DNA from: Bacteroides sp. CAG:443
Lineage (GTDB): Bacteria; Bacteroidota; Bacteroidia; Bacteroidales; Bacteroidaceae
Direction: 5' to 3'
Length of the DNA: 43,280 nucleotides
Assembly: GCA_000432735.1 (NCBI GenBank)
Contig: FR887793.1
Span: 1 to 43,280 of the forward strand
This document shows, piece by piece, positions 25,412-34,151 of this stretch (within the stretch, counting starts at the first letter, position 1; each line of letters opens with the position of its first letter). Both the position numbers and the translations under genes were made by a program. The notes under the pieces are model-generated. The model searched no databases and was not told the origin of the DNA. It was given only the letters and a program-made list of their open reading frames with translations.

Positions 25412-25432
25412 AGTTTATTTTTATAATGATTA

Positions 25433-25464
25433 CAAAGTAAAGTCTTTTATCGGTAAAAAGCAAG
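25433..25464 (-). promoter_or_regulatory. Promoter of the DUF4492-cydAB operon
   Basis: On the minus strand CTTG (-33) is followed by a 20-bp spacer and TTACTTTG (-7), both one base off consensus. The box lies just upstream of the DUF4492 start. The 13-mer GATTACAAAGTAA covering the -7 box (read on the plus strand) recurs exactly in the hemerythrin operon promoter. Confidence 0.5.
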
Positions 25465-25500
25465 CCTTTGTCCGGATAAAATCAGCATTAATCTAATTCA

Positions 25501-25532
25501 TTTGAACCCCAATATAGCATATTGTATTTTTG
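25501..25532 (+). promoter_or_regulatory. Promoter of the tolC-macA-ABC operon
   Basis: TTTG (25501-25504), a 20-bp spacer and TATTTTTG (25525-25532) match the Bacteroides consensus fully. The -7 box ends 25 bp before the tolC start, which fixes the start at 25558 rather than the upstream in-frame ATG at 25522. Confidence 0.8.
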
Positions 25533-25557
25533 TACCGTCAAATTAAATGAGCAGAAT

Positions 25558-26901
25558 ATGAAACAACGAGCACTATGTTTTATCGCAATCTTATCGGCGG
25601 TTACCCCTTTCTACGCTCAGGAAGAGAAAGAATGGACGCTGGAAGACTGCATCAATTATGCACTTGAAAAAAACATTCAGCTGCAACAGAATAAGATATC
25701 GTTGCAAGAGAGCGAAATAGACATAAAAAGTGCAAAAGCAAGTCTTTTCCCCAGTCTGTCATTCAGCACCGGACATAATGTAATAAACCGACCTTATCAG
25801 GAGCAAAGTGCAACGGTAAGCGGCACAGAAATCATTACCAGTGACAATAAGACTACTTACAACGGAAGCTACAGCCTCAATGCACAGTGGACACTCTGGA
25901 ATGGTGGAAAACGACTCAACAATATCAAGCAACAGAAAACGAACCGAGATATTGCAGGACTTGCCGTAAACGAAACGGAAAATAGTCTACAAGAAGAAAT
26001 TACCAAACTGTTCATTCAGATTCTTTATGCTGACGAGTCTATCAACATCAACAAGAATACACTGGAGGTCAGCGAAGCAACGTTTCACCGGGCAGAAGAG
26101 CTGTTTAAGGAAGGAAGTATTTCGAAAGCCGACCTTGCCCAGCTGGAAGCACAAGTGAGCAACGACAAATATCAGCTGGTTACAGCCGAAAGTTCTTTGC
26201 GCTCCTACAAATTGCAACTTAAACAATTGCTGGAGCTGGACGGTACAGCCGAAATGAAACTGGTACTTCCGGAACTGAATGATGAACACGTGATGCAAGT
26301 ATTACCAAGCCAGACAGACATTTACCAGACAGCTTTGACAACCCGTCCTGAAATTCAGAGCAGCAAACTGAGCATTGAAAATGCCAAGCTCGGTATTTCG
26401 GCGGCCAAGGCAGGTTACTATCCTACAATCAGTTTATCGGCATCCAGTTCCAGTATGACAAATACTGCCAGTACAAACAACTGGGCTCAACAAATGAAAT
26501 ACGGCTGGAACAATATGATAGGCATTAATTTGAGTATTCCTATCTTCGATAACCGCCAGAACAAAAGTAACGTACAGAAAGCACGGCTGCAATACAGCAA
26601 CAGCCAGTACGACCTGATAAACAAACAAAAAGAGCTGTACAGCACCATAGAAACCTTATGGCTGGACGCACTTAATGCCCAGCAGCAGTATGCAGCAGCC
26701 GAAAGCAAGCTGGAAAGCAGTCAGACAAGTTTCGATATGGTGAGCGAGCAGTTCAACCTGGGTATGAAAAATACCGTGGAACTGCTTACCGAGAAAAACA
26801 ATCTGCTCAGTGCACAACAGGAACGCGTACAAGCCAAATACATGGCCATCTTAAACCGTACACTCCTCAATTTCTATGCAGGCAATAAAATTGAACTATA
26901 A
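25558..26901 (+). CDS. TolC-family outer membrane efflux protein
   Basis: Trimeric outer-membrane channel with a long periplasmic helical barrel, exit duct for the exporter encoded downstream. Signal peptide MKQRALCFIAILSAVTPFYA. Two outer-membrane-efflux repeats are visible: WTLEDCINYALEKNIQLQQ opens the first, and QNKSNVQKARLQYSNSQYDL with the coiled-coil segments to LNLLDGN-like ends completes the second. The C-terminal NLLSAQQERVQAKYMAILNR is typical. Length 447 aa. First gene of a four-gene operon; the adaptor gene starts 11 bp after its stop. Confidence 0.9.
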   Translation: MKQRALCFIAILSAVTPFYAQEEKEWTLEDCINYALEKNIQLQQNKISLQESEIDIKSAKASLFPSLSFSTGHNVINRPYQEQSATVSGTEIITSDNKTTYNGSYSLNAQWTLWNGGKRLNNIKQQKTNRDIAGLAVNETENSLQEEITKLFIQILYADESININKNTLEVSEATFHRAEELFKEGSISKADLAQLEAQVSNDKYQLVTAESSLRSYKLQLKQLLELDGTAEMKLVLPELNDEHVMQVLPSQTDIYQTALTTRPEIQSSKLSIENAKLGISAAKAGYYPTISLSASSSSMTNTASTNNWAQQMKYGWNNMIGINLSIPIFDNRQNKSNVQKARLQYSNSQYDLINKQKELYSTIETLWLDALNAQQQYAAAESKLESSQTSFDMVSEQFNLGMKNTVELLTEKNNLLSAQQERVQAKYMAILNRTLLNFYAGNKIEL

Positions 26902-26912
26902 AAACTTGAAAT

Positions 26913-28142
26913 ATGAAGAATAAAAAAACAATCATCATCGCAGCGGCCGTCATCATTGTTGTGGCCGGAGGATGCTGGATATTCGGTGGATCAAAAGCTA
27001 AAAACAAAGTAGACTTTGCTACCGAACAGGTGCAAAAAGGAAATGTAAGCAACTCGATTACCGCAACAGGTACCATAGAGCCTGTAACGGAAGTAGAAGT
27101 CGGTACCCAGGTTTCAGGTATCATCGACAAAATATATGTCGATTATAACTCGGTAGTGAAAGAAGGTGAAGTAATTGCTGAAATGGATAAAGTTACTCTT
27201 TTAAGCGACCTCCAGTCAGCGCAAGCTACATACGACGGTGCCAAAGCCGAATATGAATATCAGAAAAAACTATACGACCGGAATGAGAAACTACATCAGA
27301 AACAACTGATCAGCGACACAGACTACGAAGAATCATTATATAATTACCAGCGTGCACGCAGCACATACGAACAAAGTAAAGCGGCACTTTCTAAAGCAGA
27401 ACGCAACCTTTCATACGCAACCATTACTTCACCGATTGACGGTATCGTAACCAGCAAAGACGTGGAAGAAGGACAGACCGTTGCATCAGGTTTCGAAACT
27501 CCGACACTGTTTACCATTGCCGCCGACCTGACCAAGATGCAGGTTGTAGCCGATGTAGACGAAGCTGATATCGCCGGTGTTACAGAAGGCGCACGCGTTA
27601 CCTTTACCGTCGATGCTTACCCCGACGATGTTTTCGAAGGAGCAGTTAGTCAGGTACGTCTGGGAAGCACGAACAGCAGTTCAAGCAGCAGTTCATCGAC
27701 AACCAGCGAAACCGTTGTAACTTACGAAGTTGTGATTACGGCAGACAATCCCGATTTGAAACTGAAACCGCGTCTGACTGCCAATGTAACCATCTATACG
27801 CTTACCCGCGACAACGTACTGGTTGTTCCAGCCAAAGCACTGCGCTTCTCTCCAAACAAAGAAATAGCAGGCGGACGAAGCATCAAAGATTGTCAGGGAG
27901 AACACAAGGTATGGACACTGGAGAACAATACATTTGTAGCACATCCGGTCAAAACGGGTATCAGCGACGGTCAGCATACCGAAATACTGGAAGGCATCAG
28001 TGAAGGAACGAGCATCGTAACCGAAGCAGTCGTTGCGAGCGAAATGCCCGAAATGAACGCCGGTGATGCACAAGGAGAACGCAGCCCGTTCATGCCAGGC
28101 CCTCCGGGAAAAGACAAGAACAAAAGCAAAGAAAGTAAATAA
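26913..28142 (+). CDS. MacA/HlyD-type periplasmic adaptor protein
   Basis: Membrane-fusion protein linking the inner-membrane ABC exporter to TolC. N-terminal membrane anchor KKTIIIAAAVIIVVAGGCWI. The barrel-sandwich (lipoyl-like) halves are seen at TGTIEPVTEVEVGTQVSGII and ATITSPIDGIVTSKDVEEGQ, with a helical hairpin between them (DLQSAQATYDGAKAEYEYQK). A Ser/Thr run (SSSSSSSTTSE) interrupts the beta-barrel domain. The C-terminal tail is Pro/Gly/Lys-rich. Length 409 aa is usual for MacA. The cargo is unknown: macrolide, peptide or siderophore export are all options in this family. Confidence 0.9.
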   Translation: MKNKKTIIIAAAVIIVVAGGCWIFGGSKAKNKVDFATEQVQKGNVSNSITATGTIEPVTEVEVGTQVSGIIDKIYVDYNSVVKEGEVIAEMDKVTLLSDLQSAQATYDGAKAEYEYQKKLYDRNEKLHQKQLISDTDYEESLYNYQRARSTYEQSKAALSKAERNLSYATITSPIDGIVTSKDVEEGQTVASGFETPTLFTIAADLTKMQVVADVDEADIAGVTEGARVTFTVDAYPDDVFEGAVSQVRLGSTNSSSSSSSSTTSETVVTYEVVITADNPDLKLKPRLTANVTIYTLTRDNVLVVPAKALRFSPNKEIAGGRSIKDCQGEHKVWTLENNTFVAHPVKTGISDGQHTEILEGISEGTSIVTEAVVASEMPEMNAGDAQGERSPFMPGPPGKDKNKSKESK

Positions 28143-28165
28143 ACACAATTCTATACAGATACACC

Positions 28166-28912
28166 ATGAGTAAAGTTGTCATAGAATTACAAAATATCAA
28201 ACGAAACTTCCAGGTAGGTGATGAAACCGTACATGCACTGCGAGGCGTATCATTTTCCATCTGCGAAGGAGAGTTTGTCACGATTATGGGAACATCCGGT
28301 TCTGGAAAATCCACCTTGCTGAATACATTGGGATGTCTGGATACTCCTACCAGTGGAGAATATCTGCTGGACGGTGTTTCCGTACGAACCATGAGCAAGC
28401 CTCAGCGGGCTATATTACGTAACCGCAAGATAGGCTTTGTGTTTCAGAACTACAACCTGCTGCCTAAAACAACAGCCGTAGAAAACGTAGAACTCCCGCT
28501 GATGTACAACTCGTCTGTCAGTGCGGCCGAACGCCGACGCCGAGCTATCGAAGCACTGATAGCCGTGGGACTGGGCGACCGACTGGAACATAAGTCGAAC
28601 CAGATGTCCGGTGGACAAATGCAGCGTGTAGCCATTGCCCGCGCATTGGTCAACAATCCGGCAGTTATCCTGGCAGACGAAGCAACCGGTAACCTCGATA
28701 CGCGTACTTCTTTCGAAATTCTGGTACTGTTTCAGAAACTGCATGCCGAAGGACGTACCATTATCTTCGTAACCCATAACCCGGAACTTTCGCAGTACAG
28801 CAGCCGGAATATCCGTCTGCGCGACGGACATGTGATAGAAGATACGGTAAACAATCACATTCTGTCGGCAGCAGAAGCACTGGCCGCCCTGCCGAAAAAC
28901 GATGAAGACTGA
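28166..28912 (+). CDS. ABC transporter ATP-binding protein (MacB/LolD type)
   Basis: Nucleotide-binding subunit that powers the exporter with ATP. Walker A GTSGSGKST is near residues 43-51, Q-loop region FVFQNYNLLP, signature MSGGQMQRVAIARAL, Walker B VILADEATGNLD, and the switch His in IIFVTHNPEL. Length 248 aa. In E. coli MacB this domain is fused to the permease; here they are separate genes 39 bp apart, the common arrangement in Bacteroidetes. It has a C-terminal extension of about 20 residues (NNHILSAAEALAALPKND). Confidence 0.93.
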   Translation: MSKVVIELQNIKRNFQVGDETVHALRGVSFSICEGEFVTIMGTSGSGKSTLLNTLGCLDTPTSGEYLLDGVSVRTMSKPQRAILRNRKIGFVFQNYNLLPKTTAVENVELPLMYNSSVSAAERRRRAIEALIAVGLGDRLEHKSNQMSGGQMQRVAIARALVNNPAVILADEATGNLDTRTSFEILVLFQKLHAEGRTIIFVTHNPELSQYSSRNIRLRDGHVIEDTVNNHILSAAEALAALPKNDED

Positions 28913-28951
28913 CGATTCTTCTGTCAGCCATAATTATTAAATGCAATTAGT

Positions 28952-30172
28952 ATGAATGGAACAAATCTTTTTAAAATAGCCCTCCGTGCGTTAGCCAACA
29001 ACAAGCTCCGCGCATTCCTTACCATGCTGGGTATCATCATCGGTGTGGCTTCCGTCATCGCGATGCTCGCCATCGGACAAGGATCGAAGCGAAGCATACA
29101 ACAGCAGATTTCGGAAATGGGTTCGAACATGATCATGATTCACCCGGGAGCTGAAATGCGAGGAGGTGTCCGTCAGGACCCGTCGTCCATGCAGACACTG
29201 AAACTGGAAAACTACGAAACGCTGCGCGACGAATGTATGTACCTTTCGGCTATCAGCCCTGATGTTTCCTCATCCGGACAGCTCATCGCCGGTTCGAACA
29301 ACTATCCGTCTTCAGTCAGCGGCGTCAGCATCGACTATCTGAAAATCCGTCAGCTCACCGTAGAACAGGGAGAGATGTTTACAGAAAACGATATACGTAC
29401 GGCTGCCAAAGTGTGTGTAATCGGAAAGACGATTGTAGATAATCTTTTCCCCGACGGCAGTGACCCGATTGGAAAGGTGATACGCTGTAACAAAATACCT
29501 TTCCGTGTAATAGGTGTACTGAAATCGAAAGGATATAACTCAATGGGTATGGACCAGGATGATGTGGTGCTGGCTCCTTATTCTACCGTAATGAAACGTT
29601 TGCTGGCACAAACTTACCTGAGTGGCATCTTCGCTTCGGCTCTGACTGAGGACATGACCGAAGAGGCTGTCGACGAAATAACCACTACCCTGCGCCGCGT
29701 ACATAAACTGAAAGCTACCGACGACGATGACTTTACCATCCGCACCCAGCAGGAACTAAGCTCCATGCTGAATACGACTACCGACCTGATGACTACCCTG
29801 CTGGCATGTATCGCAGGAATCTCACTGGTAGTAGGAGGTATCGGAATCATGAACATCATGTATGTGTCCGTGACCGAACGTACCCGTGAAATCGGGCTGC
29901 GAATGTCTGTAGGAGCACGAGGCATAGACATCCTGTCTCAATTCCTGATCGAGTCCATCCTGATAAGCATCACCGGAGGACTGATTGGCGTCATTTTAGG
30001 ATGCGGAGCCAGCTTTGTGATAAAGACTGTAGCCCACTGGCCTGTCTTTATCCAGCCTTGGAGCGTGCTTCTGTCGTTTGCGGTATGTACGCTTACGGGA
30101 GTCTTCTTCGGATGGTATCCGGCCAAAAAAGCCGCCGACCTCGATCCGATTGAAGCATTAAGATACGAATAA
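28952..30172 (+). CDS. MacB/FtsX-type ABC transporter permease
   Basis: Inner-membrane subunit of the exporter, of the MacB/FtsX fold with four transmembrane helices. The first helix follows the N-terminal amphipathic NLFKIALRALANNKLRAFLT. A large periplasmic domain (residues ~55-285) includes GSNMIMIHPGAEMRGG. Three more helices follow near the C-terminus, with GIMNIMYVSVTERTREIGLR as the coupling segment and the tail FFGWYPAKKAADLDPIEALR. Such mechanotransmission proteins drive extrusion from the periplasm through TolC rather than classic transport across the inner membrane. Length 406 aa. Last gene of the operon; a strong terminator follows. Confidence 0.92.
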   Translation: MNGTNLFKIALRALANNKLRAFLTMLGIIIGVASVIAMLAIGQGSKRSIQQQISEMGSNMIMIHPGAEMRGGVRQDPSSMQTLKLENYETLRDECMYLSAISPDVSSSGQLIAGSNNYPSSVSGVSIDYLKIRQLTVEQGEMFTENDIRTAAKVCVIGKTIVDNLFPDGSDPIGKVIRCNKIPFRVIGVLKSKGYNSMGMDQDDVVLAPYSTVMKRLLAQTYLSGIFASALTEDMTEEAVDEITTTLRRVHKLKATDDDDFTIRTQQELSSMLNTTTDLMTTLLACIAGISLVVGGIGIMNIMYVSVTERTREIGLRMSVGARGIDILSQFLIESILISITGGLIGVILGCGASFVIKTVAHWPVFIQPWSVLLSFAVCTLTGVFFGWYPAKKAADLDPIEALRYE

Positions 30173-30232
30173 CGATAATGAGCTTGTGAAAGTTCATTTT
30201 ATAACTTTGTTCTTCATAACTTTGGTTTCCTT

Positions 30233-30281
30233 GTCCGGCTGCCTATGGCAATAAAAGTATCGCTACGCAGCCGGACTTTTT
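30233..30281 (+). terminator. Terminator of the efflux operon
   Basis: Perfect 10-bp arms GTCCGGCTGC (30233-30242) and GCAGCCGGAC (30267-30276) followed by TTTTT. It lies 60 bp after the permease stop and separates the exporter from the two-component genes. Confidence 0.85.
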
Positions 30282-30294
30282 AAAGTTTTTTGAT

Positions 30295-30302
30295 TACTTT
30301 TG
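30295..30302 (+). promoter_or_regulatory. -7 box of the histidine kinase promoter
   Basis: TACTTTTG matches TAnnTTTG and ends 20 bp before the chosen kinase start at 30323. It follows the efflux terminator immediately, so the regulators have their own promoter. No clear -33 TTTG. Confidence 0.5.
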
Positions 30303-30322
30303 TTCTACTCACTATACAACCT

Positions 30323-31378
30323 ATGAAACAACCCACCGATACGTCTCACCGTTCACTCGAAATCCTGATCCACACGATTTGCTGGGGACTCTTTTTCGCG
30401 TTTCCATTGTTCTTTACGCAAAACAGTGACGGTACCATCAAATGGAAAGAATTTATGCACCACTGCATTGTTCCCGCTTCCCTCTGTATCATCTTTTATC
30501 TGAATTATTTCATTTTTGTTCCGCATATTCTTTTTCGCGAACAGACCAAACGGTTCATGTTCGTGAATCTCGCAACAATTGTCATCATGACAATCGGACT
30601 GCGTTATCTGAACGACCTGCATTGCCCTCCCCCGCCTCACGATCGTCCGCTGCCGCCGATGTATATTTTCTATCTGCGCGATCTGGCAAGTCTGATCTTT
30701 TCGGCGGGTTTGAGCGTAGCAATCTGCATGAGTAAACGATGGAGTGAAACAGAGGCAGAACGCCGGGAAGCTGTCAAGAGCCGTACGGAAGCCGAACTGA
30801 AAAACCTGAGAAACCAGCTCAATCCTCACTTCCTGCTGAATACACTAAACAATATTTACGCCCTGATAGCCTTCGATACAGAAAAGGCACAACAGGCCGT
30901 ACAGGAACTGAGCAAACTGTTGCGTTACGTACTTTACGACAACCAGCAGATGTTTGTCCCGCTGGGGAAGGAAATAGACTTCATACGTAACTATATCGAG
31001 CTGATGCGTATCCGTGTTTCACCTCAAGTAAACATACAAACACAATTCAATATAAAGCCCCAGAGCCAGACCCCTATTGCTCCACTGATATTCATATCAC
31101 TGATTGAAAACGCATTTAAACATGGTATCTCTCCTGTAGCACCAAGCTTCATCAACATAGTCATTTCGGAAGACAACGAAAAGATAACATGTACAATACG
31201 CAACAGCAATCATCCGAAGGCCAGAACCGATAAAAGCGGTTCCGGTATCGGACTGGAGCAAGTCAGGAAGCGTCTGGAGCTGGTTTATCCTGAAGCTTAT
31301 CAATGGAACAGAAAGGTATCTGACGACGGAAAGGAATACCTTTCTACCATTGTTATTTATCTGAATCAACAATCTTAA
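30323..31378 (+). CDS. LytS/YehU-type sensor histidine kinase
   Basis: Membrane sensor kinase that phosphorylates the LytTR regulator encoded next. About four N-terminal transmembrane helices (ICWGLFFAFPLFF, LCIIFYLNYFIFV, FVNLATIVIMTIGL, LASLIFSAGLSVAI). The kinase motif NQLNPHFLLNTLNNIYAL holds the phospho-accepting His. SLIENAFKHGI is the N-box of the ATP-binding domain, and GSGIGLEQVRKRL the G-box. Length 351 aa. The start MKQPTD was chosen over an upstream ATG because the -7 box overlaps the latter. The signal is unknown; location next to the efflux operon suggests, but does not prove, that it controls export genes. Confidence 0.9.
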   Translation: MKQPTDTSHRSLEILIHTICWGLFFAFPLFFTQNSDGTIKWKEFMHHCIVPASLCIIFYLNYFIFVPHILFREQTKRFMFVNLATIVIMTIGLRYLNDLHCPPPPHDRPLPPMYIFYLRDLASLIFSAGLSVAICMSKRWSETEAERREAVKSRTEAELKNLRNQLNPHFLLNTLNNIYALIAFDTEKAQQAVQELSKLLRYVLYDNQQMFVPLGKEIDFIRNYIELMRIRVSPQVNIQTQFNIKPQSQTPIAPLIFISLIENAFKHGISPVAPSFINIVISEDNEKITCTIRNSNHPKARTDKSGSGIGLEQVRKRLELVYPEAYQWNRKVSDDGKEYLSTIVIYLNQQS

Positions 31379-31390
31379 AAACCAAAGAAT

Positions 31391-32122
31391 ATGAACCTGA
31401 AATGTGCCATCGTCGACGACGAACCATTAGCCTTAGGACTTTTGGAAAGCTATATAAAAAAGACATCTTTTCTGGAACTGTCCGGTAGTTATTCCAGCGC
31501 TATACAAGCCATGAAATATTTACCGGACCACCCGGTTGACATACTTTTTCTGGACATACAGATGCCCGAACTCAACGGACTGGAATTTTCACGCATGGTT
31601 CCTGAAGATACCCGAATCATTTTTACTACTGCCTTCGACCAGTATGCGCTCGACGGCTATCGGGTAAATGCACTCGACTACCTGCTGAAACCCATCAGTT
31701 ACTCCGACTTCATAGAAGCCATCAACAAGGCTGTCCAATGGTTCGAACTCCGACAAAAGGCAGACAAACAGAATGCCAATGCAGGAAGCGAAAACAAGAA
31801 AGATTATATCTATGTAAAAAGTGATTACAAACTGATACAAATAGAACTGAATAAGATACTTTATATAGAAGGACTGAAAGACTATATAAAAATTCATCTG
31901 GAAGGAGAAGAACGTCCGATACTCTCACTGGTAAGTATGCGTGCCATGGAAGAAAAACTTCCAACCGACCAGTTTATCCGTGTTCACCGCTCCTTTATCG
32001 TACAAAAGCAAAAGATAAAAGTTATCGACAAAGGACGGATTGTTTTTGGTAAAGAATACATCCCCATCTCAGATAGTTATAAGCAAGAACTCCAAAATTA
32101 TGTTAATGAGCATATTGTTTGA
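31391..32122 (+). CDS. LytTR-type response regulator
   Basis: DNA-binding partner of the kinase. Receiver domain residues 1-~120: acidic pair in IVDDEP, phospho-accepting Asp in LFLDIQMPELNGL, and Lys in DYLLKPIS. The LytTR DNA-binding domain starts at about residue 137 (DYIYVKSDYKLIQIELNKIL) and includes FIRVHRSFIVQKQKI. All catalytic residues are present. Length 243 aa. Starts 12 bp after the kinase stop codon. Confidence 0.92.
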   Translation: MNLKCAIVDDEPLALGLLESYIKKTSFLELSGSYSSAIQAMKYLPDHPVDILFLDIQMPELNGLEFSRMVPEDTRIIFTTAFDQYALDGYRVNALDYLLKPISYSDFIEAINKAVQWFELRQKADKQNANAGSENKKDYIYVKSDYKLIQIELNKILYIEGLKDYIKIHLEGEERPILSLVSMRAMEEKLPTDQFIRVHRSFIVQKQKIKVIDKGRIVFGKEYIPISDSYKQELQNYVNEHIV

Positions 32123-32181
32123 GGTATTCCCAAATGTTTAACTTTTTTTTACCAGACATTCCGAAGTTTTTTTCACAAAGA

Positions 32182-32213
32182 TTTGTCACTTCTAAATATA
32201 ACACCTATATTTG
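32182..32213 (+). promoter_or_regulatory. Consensus promoter driving an orphan transcript
   Basis: TTTG (32182-32185), exactly 20 bp, then TATATTTG (32206-32213): a full match to the Bacteroides promoter. No protein gene starts within 600 bp downstream, while a perfect terminator ends about 120 bp away. Confidence 0.8.
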
Positions 32214-32218
32214 TAGAG

Positions 32219-32334
32219 TACATAATAAGAACAGAAGTTGTGAAACTTCTTATTTGAATAGTTTAGTTAAGTCTAGTTTAGTTTTTGTGTTGTGATACTC
32301 CTGCTAATAGTGATTAGCGGGAGTATCTTTTTTT
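32219..32334 (+). ncRNA. Candidate small RNA, about 115 nt
   Basis: The unit is bounded by a full-consensus promoter (-7 box ending at 32213) and a strong intrinsic terminator (32294-32334). It contains a 5' hairpin, AGAAGTT (32233-32239) and AACTTCT (32244-32250) closed by the tetraloop GTGA of GNRA type. A largely unpaired A/U-rich middle follows, in which TAGTTTAGTT and CTAGTTTAGTT recur (near 32260-32282), then the terminator stem. There is no ATG-initiated frame of any length. The start site is estimated, not mapped. I cannot match it to a known Rfam family by memory; a trans-acting regulatory RNA is the simplest reading. Confidence 0.6.
32294..32334 (+). terminator. Intrinsic terminator of the orphan transcript
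   Basis: GATACTCCTGCTAAT (32294-32308) pairs with ATTAGCGGGAGTATC (32313-32327) with one wobble and a 4-nt loop, followed by seven T. Very strong by eye. Confidence 0.88.
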
Positions 32335-32803
32335 ATAATTTGCATAGATATTCAGCTTTACCAGTCAGTCCTTTTTTGAAGGGATTTTAATTTTCTTTTT
32401 GTATTTTTAATTTCTGCAACAACAAGACTCTTTATTGAAATTATTTTACAAGACACAAATACCATCGAGCTTACGGATGAAACTATTTCCAGGCTTGTCG
32501 TGTTTTCATGAAAAGCCTTTTCTCCCCTCGAAAAGTAATTCCCTTACCAATCCTGATAAATCGAAGAGAAAAGTCTGTTCTCTCATATATCACTGATAAC
32601 CAGATATTTTTAAATAGTTCGGGCAGTTTTATGAAAGAGCTGGCGAGAACCGATTTAGTTTTTGTACAAAAACTTAGAAAATTTGTACAAAAGATTTTGA
32701 AACGTCCCGATGTTTTCCAGCAACCGTTTCCATTTTTACCCCATTCTAACGCCGGATCTTCATTTTCGAAAAGGAAAGCTCACAGAAAATTGCCATAAAA
32801 ACA
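32335..32803. other. Non-coding region upstream of the mutarotase gene
   Basis: No convincing gene; the longest frame (32508-32798 plus) encodes a low-complexity Phe/Lys/Pro/Ser-rich peptide. The notable content is a pair of palindromes with GTAC centres at 32659-32691. Confidence 0.5.
32659..32691. promoter_or_regulatory. Pair of TTTGTACAAA palindromes two helical turns apart
   Basis: TTTTTGTACAAAAA (32659-32672) and TTTGTACAAA (32682-32691) are both perfect palindromes with the same core. Their centres are 21 bp apart, so they lie on the same face of the helix, as dimeric repressor or activator sites often do. They are about 115 bp upstream of the -7 box of the mutarotase gene. Confidence 0.4.
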
Positions 32804-32811
32804 TAACTTTG
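32804..32811 (+). promoter_or_regulatory. -7 box of the mutarotase promoter
   Basis: TAACTTTG, 25 bp before the start codon, matches TAnnTTTG. No -33 TTTG at standard spacing, which is common for regulated promoters. Confidence 0.45.
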
Positions 32812-32836
32812 CATCAAACCTCAAAATAAACACGAT

Positions 32837-33979
32837 ATGACATCAAGCAAATTTTATTTCGTTGCCTGCATGACACTTGCCGGCATGTTAAGTTCATGCG
32901 GCGGAAATCAGTTCATCGCCTCATCGGGACTTCGTTCTGCCGACTTCCGGCAAAAAGTGGAAGGCGAAAAGACTACCTTGTACAGAATCTGTAACCAAAA
33001 CGGATTGGAAGCCTGTATCACCAATTATGGTGCACGCGTGGTATCACTCATGGTACCCGACCGCAACGGCAAGCTGGAGGACATCGTCTGCGGATTCCCT
33101 GATATAAACAGTTACCTCAGTCAGCCACAGAATTATGGAGCTACCGTAGGACGATATATCGGACGCATCTTGCAGGCACGATACACGCTCGACGGACAAG
33201 AATATCGCCTGCAAGCCAATCACATCGACGGACATACGGCACACGGAGGGGACCCAAATTTCGGAGCACGTATGTGGAAAGCACAACAGACTTCTCCTTC
33301 CTCCATTACCTTGACCTATCTTTCGCCCGACGGCGAAAACGGTTTTCCCGGCAACTTGAGTGTCAAACTGACTTACACGATGACCGACGATAATGCACTC
33401 GACATACGCTACGAGGCTACAACCGACAAGCCTACGGTGCTCAACCTGTGTAACCATTCCTTTTTTAACCTGTCGGGCAACCTGAACAGCAGCGTGGAAG
33501 ACCAGACGATGTGGGTAGATGCTGCCTATTTTACGCCTTACGACCGGAAGAAATGTGTAACCGGAGAATTCTGGCCTGTACAAAGTACACCGCTGGATTT
33601 CACCCAACCGCATACTCTCGGCGAGCATATCGACGACAACTACGGACAACTGAAAACCGTAAACGGCTACGACCATGCATGGGCTCTCCGCACCCCGGGT
33701 GATGACACCCGCCCTTCGGCATGGATATACGATGCCAAAAGCGGACGGAAAATGGAGATTTATACCACCGAACCTGCCATTCATATCTATACGGGCAACG
33801 GGCTGAAGGGAAACGTAAAGGGGAAAAACAACATTTATTATCCGTTCCGCGGAGCCGTATGTTTTGAAACCTGCCATTTTCAGGACAGCCCGAACAATCC
33901 TCAGTTCCCCTCTACGGTACTAAGACCCGGCGAAGTTTTCCAAAGCCATACGGCATATAAATTCGTAACAGATAAATAG
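32837..33979 (+). CDS. galM: Galactose mutarotase (aldose 1-epimerase), lipoprotein
   Basis: Interconverts alpha and beta anomers of galactose/glucose. The N-terminus is a lipoprotein signal (VACMTLAGMLSSCGGNQF, lipobox ending in Cys21 or near), so the protein sits in the periplasm, probably lipid-anchored, and would act on sugars released outside the cytosol. The GalM fold is clear: ITNYGARVVSLMVPDRNGK, YGATVGRYIGRI, the sugar-binding NHSFFNLSG, and the C-terminal RGAVCFETCHFQDSPN with the catalytic Glu. The HGGDPNFGARMW segment carries a substrate His. Length 380 aa. No neighbouring sugar-use genes, so the metabolic link is unclear. Confidence 0.88.
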   Translation: MTSSKFYFVACMTLAGMLSSCGGNQFIASSGLRSADFRQKVEGEKTTLYRICNQNGLEACITNYGARVVSLMVPDRNGKLEDIVCGFPDINSYLSQPQNYGATVGRYIGRILQARYTLDGQEYRLQANHIDGHTAHGGDPNFGARMWKAQQTSPSSITLTYLSPDGENGFPGNLSVKLTYTMTDDNALDIRYEATTDKPTVLNLCNHSFFNLSGNLNSSVEDQTMWVDAAYFTPYDRKKCVTGEFWPVQSTPLDFTQPHTLGEHIDDNYGQLKTVNGYDHAWALRTPGDDTRPSAWIYDAKSGRKMEIYTTEPAIHIYTGNGLKGNVKGKNNIYYPFRGAVCFETCHFQDSPNNPQFPSTVLRPGEVFQSHTAYKFVTDK

Positions 33980-34151
33980 ACCGCTGCGATACAAGATTCC
34001 CCTATAGCAGTTTCAGACTATCCCAAAAGGAAGAGAAAGTATTCTGTTTCACTACCATCCGTAAATCTGAACAGTTTTTCTGTAAAAACAATGAATAAGA
34101 TGTAGCTTTTTATGGCAAAATTTGCATTAAAACAGAAAAACGGAGAATTAT

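Noticed and set aside
32508..32798. 96-aa plus-strand ORF
   Set aside because: Low-complexity composition, no family resemblance, no promoter box or ribosome site; it also spans the palindrome pair.
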